A stretch of 39,510 nt of DNA, taken from Marinoscillum sp. (GTDB lineage Bacteria; Bacteroidota; Bacteroidia; Cytophagales; Cyclobacteriaceae). The stretch covers positions 1 through 39,510 of the forward strand of contig JAMWZA010000037.1 in assembly GCA_024305105.1 (NCBI GenBank), read 5' to 3'. The stretch's first letter is position 1, and each line of letters starts with the position of its first letter. The notes beneath the pieces are model-generated. The model did not search any database. It worked only from the letters and a program-made list of their open reading frames with translations, and was not told the origin of the DNA. Positions 15,014-23,845 of this stretch are shown here, piece by piece. The position numbers and the translations under genes are program-made.

Positions 15014-18000
15014 ATGAGATATTCATATAAAACCCTATTGGGCATTACAGATCATAAAAATTACCTGCTAGGTCTGATCATGACATTGGTCTCTATGGTA
15101 GCTTTTGCGCAAGAGCGGACTATTAGTGGTACGATCACTGATGCAGAGACGGGTGAGTCTCTGCCAGGTGCCACGGTATTTGAAAAGAACTCTACTAATG
15201 GAAATGGTACGGTTACAGATATAGATGGTAATTATAAGCTTTCTATTAGTGAAGATGCCACACTAGTTATCTCTTTCGTTGGTTATGCTTCCACGGAAGT
15301 AGAAGTAGGATCACAAAGCACAGTAGACGTAGCCCTTAATTTGGATTTGCAAAATCTGGAAGAAGTAGTTGTGGTCGGTTACGGTACGCAGAAAAAAGTT
15401 GACTTGACTGGTTCTGTTGCTATTGTAGATACCGAGGAGATGAAGAAAATATCCCAATCAAACATCTCGTCCACTCTTCAAGGTAAAGTGGCTGGTGTTC
15501 GAATTACCAGTGATGGACAGCCAGGAGCAGATCCTCAGATCCGTATAAGAGGCGTTGGTTCATTTGGAGATTCCAGACCACTTTATGTCGTGGATGGAGT
15601 GATTATTGGGAACACCATACGTGACTTTTCACCAAATGACATAGAATCACTCCAGGTTCTTAAGGATGCTGCTTCAGCCGCGATATATGGTGCACGAGCG
15701 GCCAATGGTGTAGTTATTATCACGACTAAAAAAGGTAGAAATAATCAGCCATTGAAAGTAGAATACAGTGGATACTACGGTGTTGATGAGGTGCCTGATG
15801 GTGTGTATGATGTAATGAATTCCGAACAGTACGGACAGTATCTGACGATGGCATTCAATAACAGTAATATGGACGTGCCAAATGGATACGACCCCAATCA
15901 TCCAGATTTCATTGATCCGAATGTGGTGAATACCAACTGGCAGGACGAAGCATTTAAAACAGGTGTTCGTCAGAACCACCATGTCAACCTATCAGGTGGT
16001 GGTGAAAATAATACTTACAACATTTCTCTTGATTATTTCAGTCAGGAAGGAACGATTGAAGGTGCTGGTCCTAATTTGGATCGATACACAGCAAGACTGA
16101 ACAATACGATGAAAGTTAAATTTCTCACATTGAATACGGGTCTTGTTTACAGTAAAAGTGATCAGGACAATATGGCATTAAGTAATGCCAATGAATTTGT
16201 GCAGGGACTTTATGGAGCGCAATACCCGGTGATGGCTTCTGCGCTTATCACCCCTCCAACGATCAAGGCGTATGATGAATCTACCTGGGTCCTGGATGAT
16301 AGGATTTCGGCAGCATCTGAATACACGTATGACTCTCATGGGTATGGTACTTATTACGATGACATTCATGGTGATTTACGTGTAACCAATGTGCTGCTTA
16401 CCAACAACCTGTTGGAAAGAAATGCAAAAGTTGATCGTCTTTTAGGTTCTGCTTCTGCAACAGTGGACTTCTTTGAGATGTTTGGAGTAGAAAGTAGCAA
16501 TCATAAGCTGGATTACAACCTTAACCTGTCTTATAACACGACATCCGTTAAATCTTTTACGTTCGTTCCAGCATTTATCCAGAGTACAACAAACTACCTC
16601 ACTAAAAGCAATGAGCAACTAGTTAAATCAAATCGGAGTATCGGTACTTCACTGATTGAGAACTTTTTGACATATGATGGGAATTTTGGACGAAATCACC
16701 TGAATCTTGTAGGGGGTACATCATTCCAACGTACAATTGATGAAACTGTAAATGCTCAAGGGGTTAATTTAACTGAGCCTTACTTTTTACAGGTTGACAA
16801 TTCGTTACAAACTAATTCTGATAGTTACCAGGAAGAACGAGTATTGTGGTCTTATTTTGGTCGACTGAATTATGATTTTGATCAGAAGTATTATTTGTCA
16901 GCTACGGTGCGTTATGATGGTTCCAGCCAACTCACTCCAGATGAAAACCAGGATATATTCCCGGCTGCTTCCGTAGGTTGGCGTCTGGATAGGGAAAATT
17001 TCTTCCCGGTTTCTGAATCTCTTATAAATCTGTTAAAGTTTAGAGCTAGTTATGGAGAGCTAGGTAATATCAATGTACTTGGACCATATGATTATGTGGC
17101 TACTATGTCAAGACTGGACTATACTTACAGCTTTGCTAATGCGAAGGTTAATGGGTCAGCTATATCAGATTTTAATAACCCATACCTAATTTGGGAAAAG
17201 AAGCGGACACTTGATGCAGGTGTTGATATTGCGATGTTTCAGGGCCGTTTGGACTTCACGTTCGACTGGTACAGGTCTGAAACTTTAGGTGGTCATTACG
17301 GAATACCTATTCCAACTCAGGCAGGTTTTACCAACGCTAATGAAAACTTCAATGCTTCTACCATGGTCAACTCTGGTCTTGAATTTAGCGCAGCTTACCA
17401 CTACGACGAGGGTCCTTTTAAATTTGACATTTCAGCCAATTTTACGACCTTAAAAAATGAAGTGACAGCTTTGGGAGTGAGTGACTTACCTCAAACAAAT
17501 GGTACCGCGCGAACTGAAGTAGGTAGAGAAATAGGACAATTTTATGGATACGTCTATGAAGGGATATTCCAGTCACAGGATGAAATTGATAACAGAGTCA
17601 ATTCTGAAGGAGCATCAGTTATTCAAAATGGTGCACAACCAGGAGATGTAGCATACGCTGACATCAACAATGATGGTCAAATAACAAATCTTGACCAGGC
17701 TTACTTAGGAAGCGGATTGCCAGATTTTAATTACGGTGTGAACATCCGTGCAGAATGGAAAGGTATTGACTTAAGCATATTCACATTTGGAGCTGGTGGT
17801 TTTCAGGTAGTAGATTTTGTGGACGTTACCTTGAGAAGTTCATATGGTGCGCTTAACAAGAGCGTTGAGCTAGTGGATGCGTGGACACCGGAAAATCCGA
17901 GTACTACGGTGCCTCGTGTTGCTAACAGACCAAGTGGTGATATCACCAACGATGCCTTTAGCAGTCGTTTCATGCAGAACGCTTCTTATTTGAGAATTGC

Positions 18001-18214
18001 TAATATCCAGTTGGGTTATAATTTTCCTAACAAATGGTTCGGAGACTATATCAGCAATGCGCGTATTTATGTGACTGGACAAAATCTGGCTACTATATCA
18101 CAGTATGTAGGATACAATGTAGACTTCTCTGGAGGTCTCTACACGCCAGGGTATAATTATGCTTCCTATCCTCAGCCACGTGTACTGACCGTGGGAGCAC
18201 AATTCTCATTCTAA
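15014..18214 (+). CDS. SusC/RagA-family TonB-dependent outer-membrane transporter
   Basis: A 1066-residue outer-membrane receptor that imports oligosaccharides with its SusD partner. Signal peptide (LGLIMTLVSMVAFAQ) is followed by a carboxypeptidase-regulatory-like domain (ISGTITDAETGESLPGATV), the TonB-box region EEVVVVGYGTQKK, the plug (VAGVRITSDGQPGADPQIRI, then LYVVDGVI, SIEVLKDAASAAIYG-type motif) and a 22-strand barrel ending in aromatic QFSF. The length is normal for the family. It lies 24 bp after the binding lipoprotein and 29 bp before SusD, so the three form an operon. From the surrounding GH51 and GH43 enzymes the cargo is expected to be arabino-oligosaccharide. Confidence 0.95.
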   Translation: MRYSYKTLLGITDHKNYLLGLIMTLVSMVAFAQERTISGTITDAETGESLPGATVFEKNSTNGNGTVTDIDGNYKLSISEDATLVISFVGYASTEVEVGSQSTVDVALNLDLQNLEEVVVVGYGTQKKVDLTGSVAIVDTEEMKKISQSNISSTLQGKVAGVRITSDGQPGADPQIRIRGVGSFGDSRPLYVVDGVIIGNTIRDFSPNDIESLQVLKDAASAAIYGARAANGVVIITTKKGRNNQPLKVEYSGYYGVDEVPDGVYDVMNSEQYGQYLTMAFNNSNMDVPNGYDPNHPDFIDPNVVNTNWQDEAFKTGVRQNHHVNLSGGGENNTYNISLDYFSQEGTIEGAGPNLDRYTARLNNTMKVKFLTLNTGLVYSKSDQDNMALSNANEFVQGLYGAQYPVMASALITPPTIKAYDESTWVLDDRISAASEYTYDSHGYGTYYDDIHGDLRVTNVLLTNNLLERNAKVDRLLGSASATVDFFEMFGVESSNHKLDYNLNLSYNTTSVKSFTFVPAFIQSTTNYLTKSNEQLVKSNRSIGTSLIENFLTYDGNFGRNHLNLVGGTSFQRTIDETVNAQGVNLTEPYFLQVDNSLQTNSDSYQEERVLWSYFGRLNYDFDQKYYLSATVRYDGSSQLTPDENQDIFPAASVGWRLDRENFFPVSESLINLLKFRASYGELGNINVLGPYDYVATMSRLDYTYSFANAKVNGSAISDFNNPYLIWEKKRTLDAGVDIAMFQGRLDFTFDWYRSETLGGHYGIPIPTQAGFTNANENFNASTMVNSGLEFSAAYHYDEGPFKFDISANFTTLKNEVTALGVSDLPQTNGTARTEVGREIGQFYGYVYEGIFQSQDEIDNRVNSEGASVIQNGAQPGDVAYADINNDGQITNLDQAYLGSGLPDFNYGVNIRAEWKGIDLSIFTFGAGGFQVVDFVDVTLRSSYGALNKSVELVDAWTPENPSTTVPRVANRPSGDITNDAFSSRFMQNASYLRIANIQLGYNFPNKWFGDYISNARIYVTGQNLATISQYVGYNVDFSGGLYTPGYNYASYPQPRVLTVGAQFSF

Positions 18215-18243
18215 TATAAACGATCCAAATAATTAGTATCAAT

Positions 18244-20001
18244 ATGAAAAATTTAAAAATAATTCTTACGATGTTGGTCTTGGTCGTGTGTTCAACGGCC
18301 TGTGAAGATGAGCTCGTTGTTAGTAATCCGAACAATCCAACAACCGGTGACTTTGGAGATTCTGAAGGAGAGCTTAGAGAAGTAGTTAATGCGTGTTACA
18401 ATCGTATTCGACTGGACGGCACTTTTGCCAGAGTAGGTTATACACTCGATGCAGTGAGAGGAGATGAAGTTTGGAATTCTTCACAGCAGTGGTACTTGGA
18501 GTACGATAACTTCAATTCTCCAGGTACAATAGGAATCGGTGATGAGTGGCCCTGGAGGGATAACTATCACATAGTTAACCGTGCCAACTTTGTGTTAACC
18601 TATGTTGATGACGTGGAGATGTCTGAACAGGCTTACAATGAAATAGCAGGACAAGCGCTGTTTCTAAGATCTCTGGCATACTACAACTTGACGACCTACT
18701 ATCAGGATGTGCCGCTGATCACAAATTTTGAGGATTATGCAGATTTGGAGAAACTTTACGCACCTAACAACACTCAAGATGAGGTTTTTGACCTAATCGA
18801 ACAAGACCTTGCCTTGGCCATGGACATATTGCCTTCTAAAGATGAAGGTGGCCAATGGGCTCAGGGTAGAGCAACAAGTGGAGCTGCTGCCGGGTATTTG
18901 GCTCGCGCGTTGATGTTTCGTCAAAAGTATAGCGAAGCTTATCCAATACTTCAGGACATTATCGCTGGAAACTATGGTAGTTATAGATTGATGGCTGATT
19001 ATGGTGATAACTTCAGAGAAAGTACTGAAAACAATGACGAAAGTTTGTTTGAGGTTCAGTTCATGAACTTTGGTACAGGTGGTACAGATGAAGAGTGGAC
19101 CCCGGTAAACATTAGCCCGGATGCAACACAGGGACATGCGGTAGAAAGTAATTTTGCTTCTCAGGAACTTGGTAGCTGGGGTGACCTGGCGGGGTCTCCG
19201 TGGTTGTATAATCTGTTCAAAGCAGAAAGTTCAACGGATGGTCGTTTGGATCCTCGTCTGTATTGGACATTGGTTTCTTACGAGCCAGAGTATAATAGTT
19301 ATACTGATGTAGCTACTGCAGCATACCCTGATGGTGATCCGCGTAGTAATATTGTTTATCAAGAGGAAGTAACAGAAACTCCATTATCAAATAATGCTCA
19401 GGGAGGAATCTCTATTGCAAAGCACACCAATGCGAGAAACAACATCTACGCTTCCATTACCAATGGATTGCAGTGTGGAGTTAACCTCCGTTTGATGCGC
19501 TACAGTGATGTGTTGTTGAGAGCTGCTGAGTGTGAAAATGAGATCAATGGTCCTACACAAGTGGCAATTGATTACATCAATCAGGTACGCAATAGAGTTG
19601 CTCTTCCCGATCTGCAGCTTGCTGATTTCCCAACAGATGATCATCTCTTTGAACAAATCGCCAATGTCGAAAGACCTAAGGAATTTGGTTGTGAAAATGG
19701 ACGTGGTAGAGACTTGATCCGATGGGGCTTCTTTTACGATGCAGGTCGTCTGCAGCAGATGGTGGAGCATGGCTATTATGTGACGGATGGTACAGCCAAT
19801 ACAGATATGCTCACTGAAGCTACAGCTACCAATTCATCATTCAATACCTATACTCCAGGTAATGAGTATTTCCCGATATTCCAGGGTACGCTCAATGCTA
19901 ATCCAAGTCTAGAAGGAAACTCAGCCAATAACAACGAAAGTAATGCGGATGCCTTCTTTGAGAAAGGGTATACGGTACATCCGGTTGTAGAATTGGACTA
20001 A
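18244..20001 (+). CDS. SusD/RagB-family outer-membrane lipoprotein
   Basis: A 585-residue lipoprotein that forms the lid of the SusC pore and binds the glycan at the cell surface. The signal ends at lipobox STAC (Cys20) followed by EDELVV, an acidic surface-export signal. The TPR-type core is visible in NEIAGQALFLRSLAYYNLTTYYQDVPLI and in RLMRYSDVLLRAAECENEING, and the C-terminal YINQVRNRVALPDL and ERPKEFGCENGRGRDLIRW segments are typical SusD_RagB. It is the partner of the upstream SusC. No separate SusE or SusF follows; the next gene is a GH51 enzyme after a strong hairpin. Confidence 0.95.
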   Translation: MKNLKIILTMLVLVVCSTACEDELVVSNPNNPTTGDFGDSEGELREVVNACYNRIRLDGTFARVGYTLDAVRGDEVWNSSQQWYLEYDNFNSPGTIGIGDEWPWRDNYHIVNRANFVLTYVDDVEMSEQAYNEIAGQALFLRSLAYYNLTTYYQDVPLITNFEDYADLEKLYAPNNTQDEVFDLIEQDLALAMDILPSKDEGGQWAQGRATSGAAAGYLARALMFRQKYSEAYPILQDIIAGNYGSYRLMADYGDNFRESTENNDESLFEVQFMNFGTGGTDEEWTPVNISPDATQGHAVESNFASQELGSWGDLAGSPWLYNLFKAESSTDGRLDPRLYWTLVSYEPEYNSYTDVATAAYPDGDPRSNIVYQEEVTETPLSNNAQGGISIAKHTNARNNIYASITNGLQCGVNLRLMRYSDVLLRAAECENEINGPTQVAIDYINQVRNRVALPDLQLADFPTDDHLFEQIANVERPKEFGCENGRGRDLIRWGFFYDAGRLQQMVEHGYYVTDGTANTDMLTEATATNSSFNTYTPGNEYFPIFQGTLNANPSLEGNSANNNESNADAFFEKGYTVHPVVELD

Positions 20002-20026
20002 GACCACTAACTAATTAAAACTTCTG

Positions 20027-20048
20027 TCAGCACACTTCGGTGTGCTGA
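20027..20048 (+). terminator. UUCG-capped hairpin after susD
   Basis: TCAGCACAC (20027-20035), tetraloop TTCG and GTGTGCTGA (20040-20048) form a perfect 9-bp stem. The UUCG loop on a C-G closing pair is among the most stable RNA tetraloops. Only a short T-run (CTTTT, about 20056-20060) follows, 8 nt further on. It may therefore be a weak terminator or a 3'-end stabiliser that raises SusCD message over the downstream enzyme genes. Confidence 0.65.
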
Positions 20049-20160
20049 TAAGGAGCTTTTGGCACAAAACTTTTCGATTGAAAGGTTAAGGTAATGGCAG
20101 TTGGTTTTCACCGGCCTGGTAGAAAAATGGAAGGGAATTTTTAAGATAATGGTTAAAGGA

Positions 20161-22206
20161 ATGAATAAATGGTTTAAATATCTAAGTGTGGTGCTTGCTG
20201 CTGTTGTGACCTTAATGATAGGTGTCTCCTGTAGTGATAATAAAGCCGCCACAGTCGAAAATGGCATTGAGGAAACTTCACTATCCTCAAACATTGATGT
20301 AGATGTATCAGAAGTGATTGCTGAGATTCAGCCCACGATGTATGGTATCTTTTTTGAAGACATCAACTTTGCTATTGATGGTGGACTCTATGCGGAATTG
20401 GTGAAAAACCGATCTTTTGAATTTGACAAGCCTTTACGAGGGTGGACCGTGCTGAAGGACGAGGGTCTGGGTGTTCGAACATTACCAATGAACACAGGAA
20501 ATCCTAGAAATCCTCGATACCTGAGAATCCAAATAGACGATGCAGGTTCAGGAGCGGGTCTTAAAAACGAAGGTTTTAGAGGAATGGGAATCAAAGAAAA
20601 CGTTCCGCATGATTTTAGTATTCAAATAAAAGGTGTTGAGGGAAATGTATCAGCAATTCGAATTGAACTGATCGATTCTCAAGGTGAAGTTTTTGCAGAA
20701 GGACGTGTAGATGGTGTTTCTGATGATTGGCAAACTCTTGAAACCACATTCACACCTACCAGGACTGTAGAAAAAGCCACCATGAACGTTTGGTTTGAAG
20801 GGGAGGGTACAGTGGATATAGACATGGTCTCTCTATTCCCAACAGATACATGGAAAGGTCGAAAAAAAGGTTTAAGGACTGATTTAGTACAACTGTTGGC
20901 AGATATGGATCCTGGATTTTTACGCTTCCCTGGTGGTTGTATTGTGGAAGGGTTTGACCTTTCACAGCGATATCAATGGAAAAACACCGTTGGAGATATT
21001 GATGAACGGGTAGTGACCATTAACCGATGGAATTTTGAATTTGACCACAGACCGGCCCCTGACTACTATCAGAGTTTCGGTGTAGGGTTTTATGAATACT
21101 TTTTGCTTGCTGAGGATTTAGAAGCAGAGCCAATGCCTATTATTAATTGTGGTATGGCATGCCAGTTTAACACAGGTGAGCTAGTGCCGCTGGATGACTT
21201 GGAGCCATACATTCAAGATGCATTAGATCTCATAGAATTTGCCAATGGATCGGTAGATACCGAATGGGGTAGCCTAAGAGCAGATATGGGGCATCCAGAG
21301 CCGTTCAATATGAAAATGTTGGGTGTAGGTAACGAGCAATGGGGTCCACAATACATCGAGCGGTATGTGCCGATGGTGCAGGCTATAAAGAACAAGTATC
21401 CTGAAATGCAAATAATTGCTGCAACAGGATCTGATGGCTCGATCTTTCCAAATGGTGAAGAAGAGATTGATTATCTATGGGAGCAGTGGCGAAAGCTTCA
21501 GCCCGAAATTGTCGATGAGCATTTTTACCGCAATCCAGATTGGTTCAGAGAGAGTGCAGATTGGTACGATGACTATGACCGTAATGGTCCAAAGCTTTTC
21601 GTCGGTGAATACGCTTCACAAAGTGTAGGCGTTGCCAGCCCAGAGAACAAAAACAACTGGGAGACTGCACTTTCAGAAGCAGCTTTTATCACCGGTTTAG
21701 AAAGAAATGCCGGAGTTGTCACCATGACTTCTTACGCGCCATTGTTTGCACATGCAGAGGGCTGGCAGTGGACACCTGATTTGATTTGGTTTGACAATCT
21801 GGAAGCTTACGCTACACCCAACTACTACGTACAGAAGCTATTCTCTACCAACACAGGTACTCATGTAGTGAGTATTCAGGAAGATGGAAAAGATCTAACA
21901 GGGCAAAATGGCCTTTTTGCGACTGCTGCCAAGGATGAGGAAACCGGAGATTTGATCATTAAGTATGTCAATGCGACTGACACCGACAAAGAATTAAATA
22001 TAAACGTGAATGGCGCTAGTTTGGAGGACCGGGGAACACTGACGGTTTTACAAAATAACGATCTGACAGAGGTTAACTCTTTTGATGCTGAAAATATCAA
22101 ACCAGAGGAAGAATCTGTTGCTGTGACTGGTACGTCGTTTAAGCTACCAGCAGCTTCTAATTCATTTTCGATATTAAGAGTCAAAATGACCCAGCAGGGG
22201 ATTTAA
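20161..22206 (+). CDS. GH51 alpha-L-arabinofuranosidase, lipoprotein with N-terminal CBM-like domain
   Basis: A 681-residue enzyme hydrolysing terminal alpha-L-arabinofuranose. The start MNKWFKYLSV at 20161 gives a clean lipoprotein signal (lipobox GVSC, Cys24); the longer frame to 20101 adds residues with no signal character. Cys24 is followed by SDNK, weakly like a surface-export signal. The catalytic barrel opens with YGIFFEDINFAIDGGLYAEL, interrupted by a CBM4/9-like sandwich (about residues 80-235). Acid/base Glu392 is in GVGNEQWG and nucleophile Glu483 in LFVGEYAS. FLRFPGGCIVEG is the family substrate-site motif. The C-terminal beta domain ends near FSILRVKM. The layout is that of the long, often debranching GH51 subgroup. 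A terminator follows. Confidence 0.92.
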   Translation: MNKWFKYLSVVLAAVVTLMIGVSCSDNKAATVENGIEETSLSSNIDVDVSEVIAEIQPTMYGIFFEDINFAIDGGLYAELVKNRSFEFDKPLRGWTVLKDEGLGVRTLPMNTGNPRNPRYLRIQIDDAGSGAGLKNEGFRGMGIKENVPHDFSIQIKGVEGNVSAIRIELIDSQGEVFAEGRVDGVSDDWQTLETTFTPTRTVEKATMNVWFEGEGTVDIDMVSLFPTDTWKGRKKGLRTDLVQLLADMDPGFLRFPGGCIVEGFDLSQRYQWKNTVGDIDERVVTINRWNFEFDHRPAPDYYQSFGVGFYEYFLLAEDLEAEPMPIINCGMACQFNTGELVPLDDLEPYIQDALDLIEFANGSVDTEWGSLRADMGHPEPFNMKMLGVGNEQWGPQYIERYVPMVQAIKNKYPEMQIIAATGSDGSIFPNGEEEIDYLWEQWRKLQPEIVDEHFYRNPDWFRESADWYDDYDRNGPKLFVGEYASQSVGVASPENKNNWETALSEAAFITGLERNAGVVTMTSYAPLFAHAEGWQWTPDLIWFDNLEAYATPNYYVQKLFSTNTGTHVVSIQEDGKDLTGQNGLFATAAKDEETGDLIIKYVNATDTDKELNINVNGASLEDRGTLTVLQNNDLTEVNSFDAENIKPEEESVAVTGTSFKLPAASNSFSILRVKMTQQGI

Positions 22207-22230
22207 ACATTACTTCTTCATATACAATTT

Positions 22231-22260
22231 AGCTATGCTCTTTACGAGCATGGCTTTTTT
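22231..22260 (+). terminator. Intrinsic terminator between the two GH51 genes
   Basis: AGCTATGCTC (22231-22240), loop TTTAC and GAGCATGGCT (22246-22255) form a 10-bp stem with one G-U pair, followed directly by six T. It ends 18 nt before the next ATG at 22279. That leaves little room for a new promoter, so the downstream enzyme genes depend on read-through or on a promoter overlapping the hairpin. Confidence 0.85.
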
Positions 22261-22278
22261 AAACAAGAAATCAGATAA

Positions 22279-23805
22279 ATGAAAAACGTACTTATAACCT
22301 TATTTGCCATCGCAGCAATCACTTCAGCAGAGGCTCAAACGACTGTTTCTGTCCAAAACGAAGGAGAGCATGTCATCAATCCTAATATTTATGGTCACTT
22401 TGCCGAACATCTCGGCAGATGCATCTATGGAGGGTTTTATGTTGGGGAAGATAATAAGGTAATTCCCAATGTTGCAGGAGTTCGTACTGATGTAATAGAA
22501 GCATTGAAAGACCTAAAAGTGCCTGTTTTGCGATGGCCAGGAGGATGTTTTGCAGATACCTATCATTGGATGGACGGTATCGGACCAAAAGATGAAAGGC
22601 CTTCTATTGTTAACCAGTGGTGGGGTGGATATATCGAAGACAACAGCTTTGGTACACACGACTTTCTGAACCTATGTGAAGCTATAGATGCAGAACCATA
22701 CCTGGCTGGAAATGTTGGTAGTGGTTTGGTACAGGAATTGGCTGATTGGGTGCAGTATGTTAATCACCCAGGTGGTAGCCCAATGTCAGATCTTCGTATC
22801 GAAAATGGTCGTAAAGAGCCATGGAATGTTAAATACTGGGGAGTGGGTAACGAAATGTGGGGCTGTGGAGGCAATATGCAGCCGGAGTTTTACGCCAATC
22901 TTTACCGTCAGTATGCAACCTTCATGACTGATTGGAGCAATAGCAGCCAGATTTTTCGAATAGCCTCTGGGGCCAATGAGTGGGATTTCAACTGGACGGA
23001 GGTTCTAATGCGCGACATACCTAATAACATGATTGAAGGAGTGGCACTGCATAATTATGCGGTAATCGAATGGCATGATAAAGGATCTGATACTGAGTTT
23101 ACTACTGAACAGTATTTCCAAACCATGGTTGATGCAATTGACATGGAGGAGTTAGTAACTCGACACAGCGCGATCATGGATAAGTACGATCCGGAAAAGA
23201 AAATTGACCTGGTAGTAGATGAGTGGGGTGGATGGTACGAAACTCCCAAAGGGCAATCAGCACTTTACCAACAAAACACAATGCGTGATGCCATGATAGC
23301 GGGTATAACACTCAATATCTTCCATAATCATGCTGATAGAGTACGGATGGCAAACCTTGCCCAAACGGTGAATGTGCTACAAGCAGTAATTCTTACTGAT
23401 GAGGAGAAAATGCTCTTGACTCCTACATATCATGTGATGAAAATGTACAACGTACATCAGGGTGCTACCATGCTTCCGGTAGCGATTTCAGACATGCTGT
23501 ATTTTGAGAATGGTGAGGATAAGTTGCCTGCAATTTCAGCTTCAGCTTCACAAAATGAAGCTGGTGAAACCAATATCTCTTTGGTGAATATCCACCCGGA
23601 GAAAAGTCATGAGATCACCCTGGAATTTGATAGCAAAGGCAAGGTTACAGGTCAGATTTTGGCCTCAGATAAGCTTCAGGACTACAACAGTTTTGATAAC
23701 CCAAATAAGATCACTCCTCAGGAATTTAAAGGATTCAAGAAAAAAGGAAGTACAATCAAGGTGAAGCTGCCAGCTTATTCAGTGGTGGTTTTGAATGTGA
23801 AGTAA
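22279..23805 (+). CDS. GH51 alpha-N-arabinofuranosidase, periplasmic
   Basis: A 508-residue enzyme of the compact AbfA-like GH51 type. A type I signal (MKNVLITLFAIAAITSAEA) has no lipobox, so a soluble periplasmic enzyme is expected. The barrel shows INPNIYGHFAEHLGRCIYGG, VLRWPGGCFADTYHW, acid/base Glu192 in WGVGNEMWG, and nucleophile Glu315 in LVVDEWGGWY. It should trim arabino-oligosaccharides from the non-reducing end after SusCD import. It differs from the preceding GH51 in lacking the inserted CBM-like domain and in export type, so this is not a recent duplication. Start ATG 22279, 18 nt after a terminator. Confidence 0.93.
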   Translation: MKNVLITLFAIAAITSAEAQTTVSVQNEGEHVINPNIYGHFAEHLGRCIYGGFYVGEDNKVIPNVAGVRTDVIEALKDLKVPVLRWPGGCFADTYHWMDGIGPKDERPSIVNQWWGGYIEDNSFGTHDFLNLCEAIDAEPYLAGNVGSGLVQELADWVQYVNHPGGSPMSDLRIENGRKEPWNVKYWGVGNEMWGCGGNMQPEFYANLYRQYATFMTDWSNSSQIFRIASGANEWDFNWTEVLMRDIPNNMIEGVALHNYAVIEWHDKGSDTEFTTEQYFQTMVDAIDMEELVTRHSAIMDKYDPEKKIDLVVDEWGGWYETPKGQSALYQQNTMRDAMIAGITLNIFHNHADRVRMANLAQTVNVLQAVILTDEEKMLLTPTYHVMKMYNVHQGATMLPVAISDMLYFENGEDKLPAISASASQNEAGETNISLVNIHPEKSHEITLEFDSKGKVTGQILASDKLQDYNSFDNPNKITPQEFKGFKKKGSTIKVKLPAYSVVVLNVK

Positions 23806-23845
23806 TTATTCGTTTAATCGTAATTAAGAACCAAGTACCAGCTAT

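Noticed and set aside
15674-16369. Antisense frames of 63-102 codons within the SusC gene
   Set aside because: They mirror the strong codon bias of SusC and encode no recognisable domain.
20161-23805. The two GH51 genes as a recent tandem duplication
   Set aside because: They differ in length, inserted domain, export signal and sequence around both catalytic glutamates.
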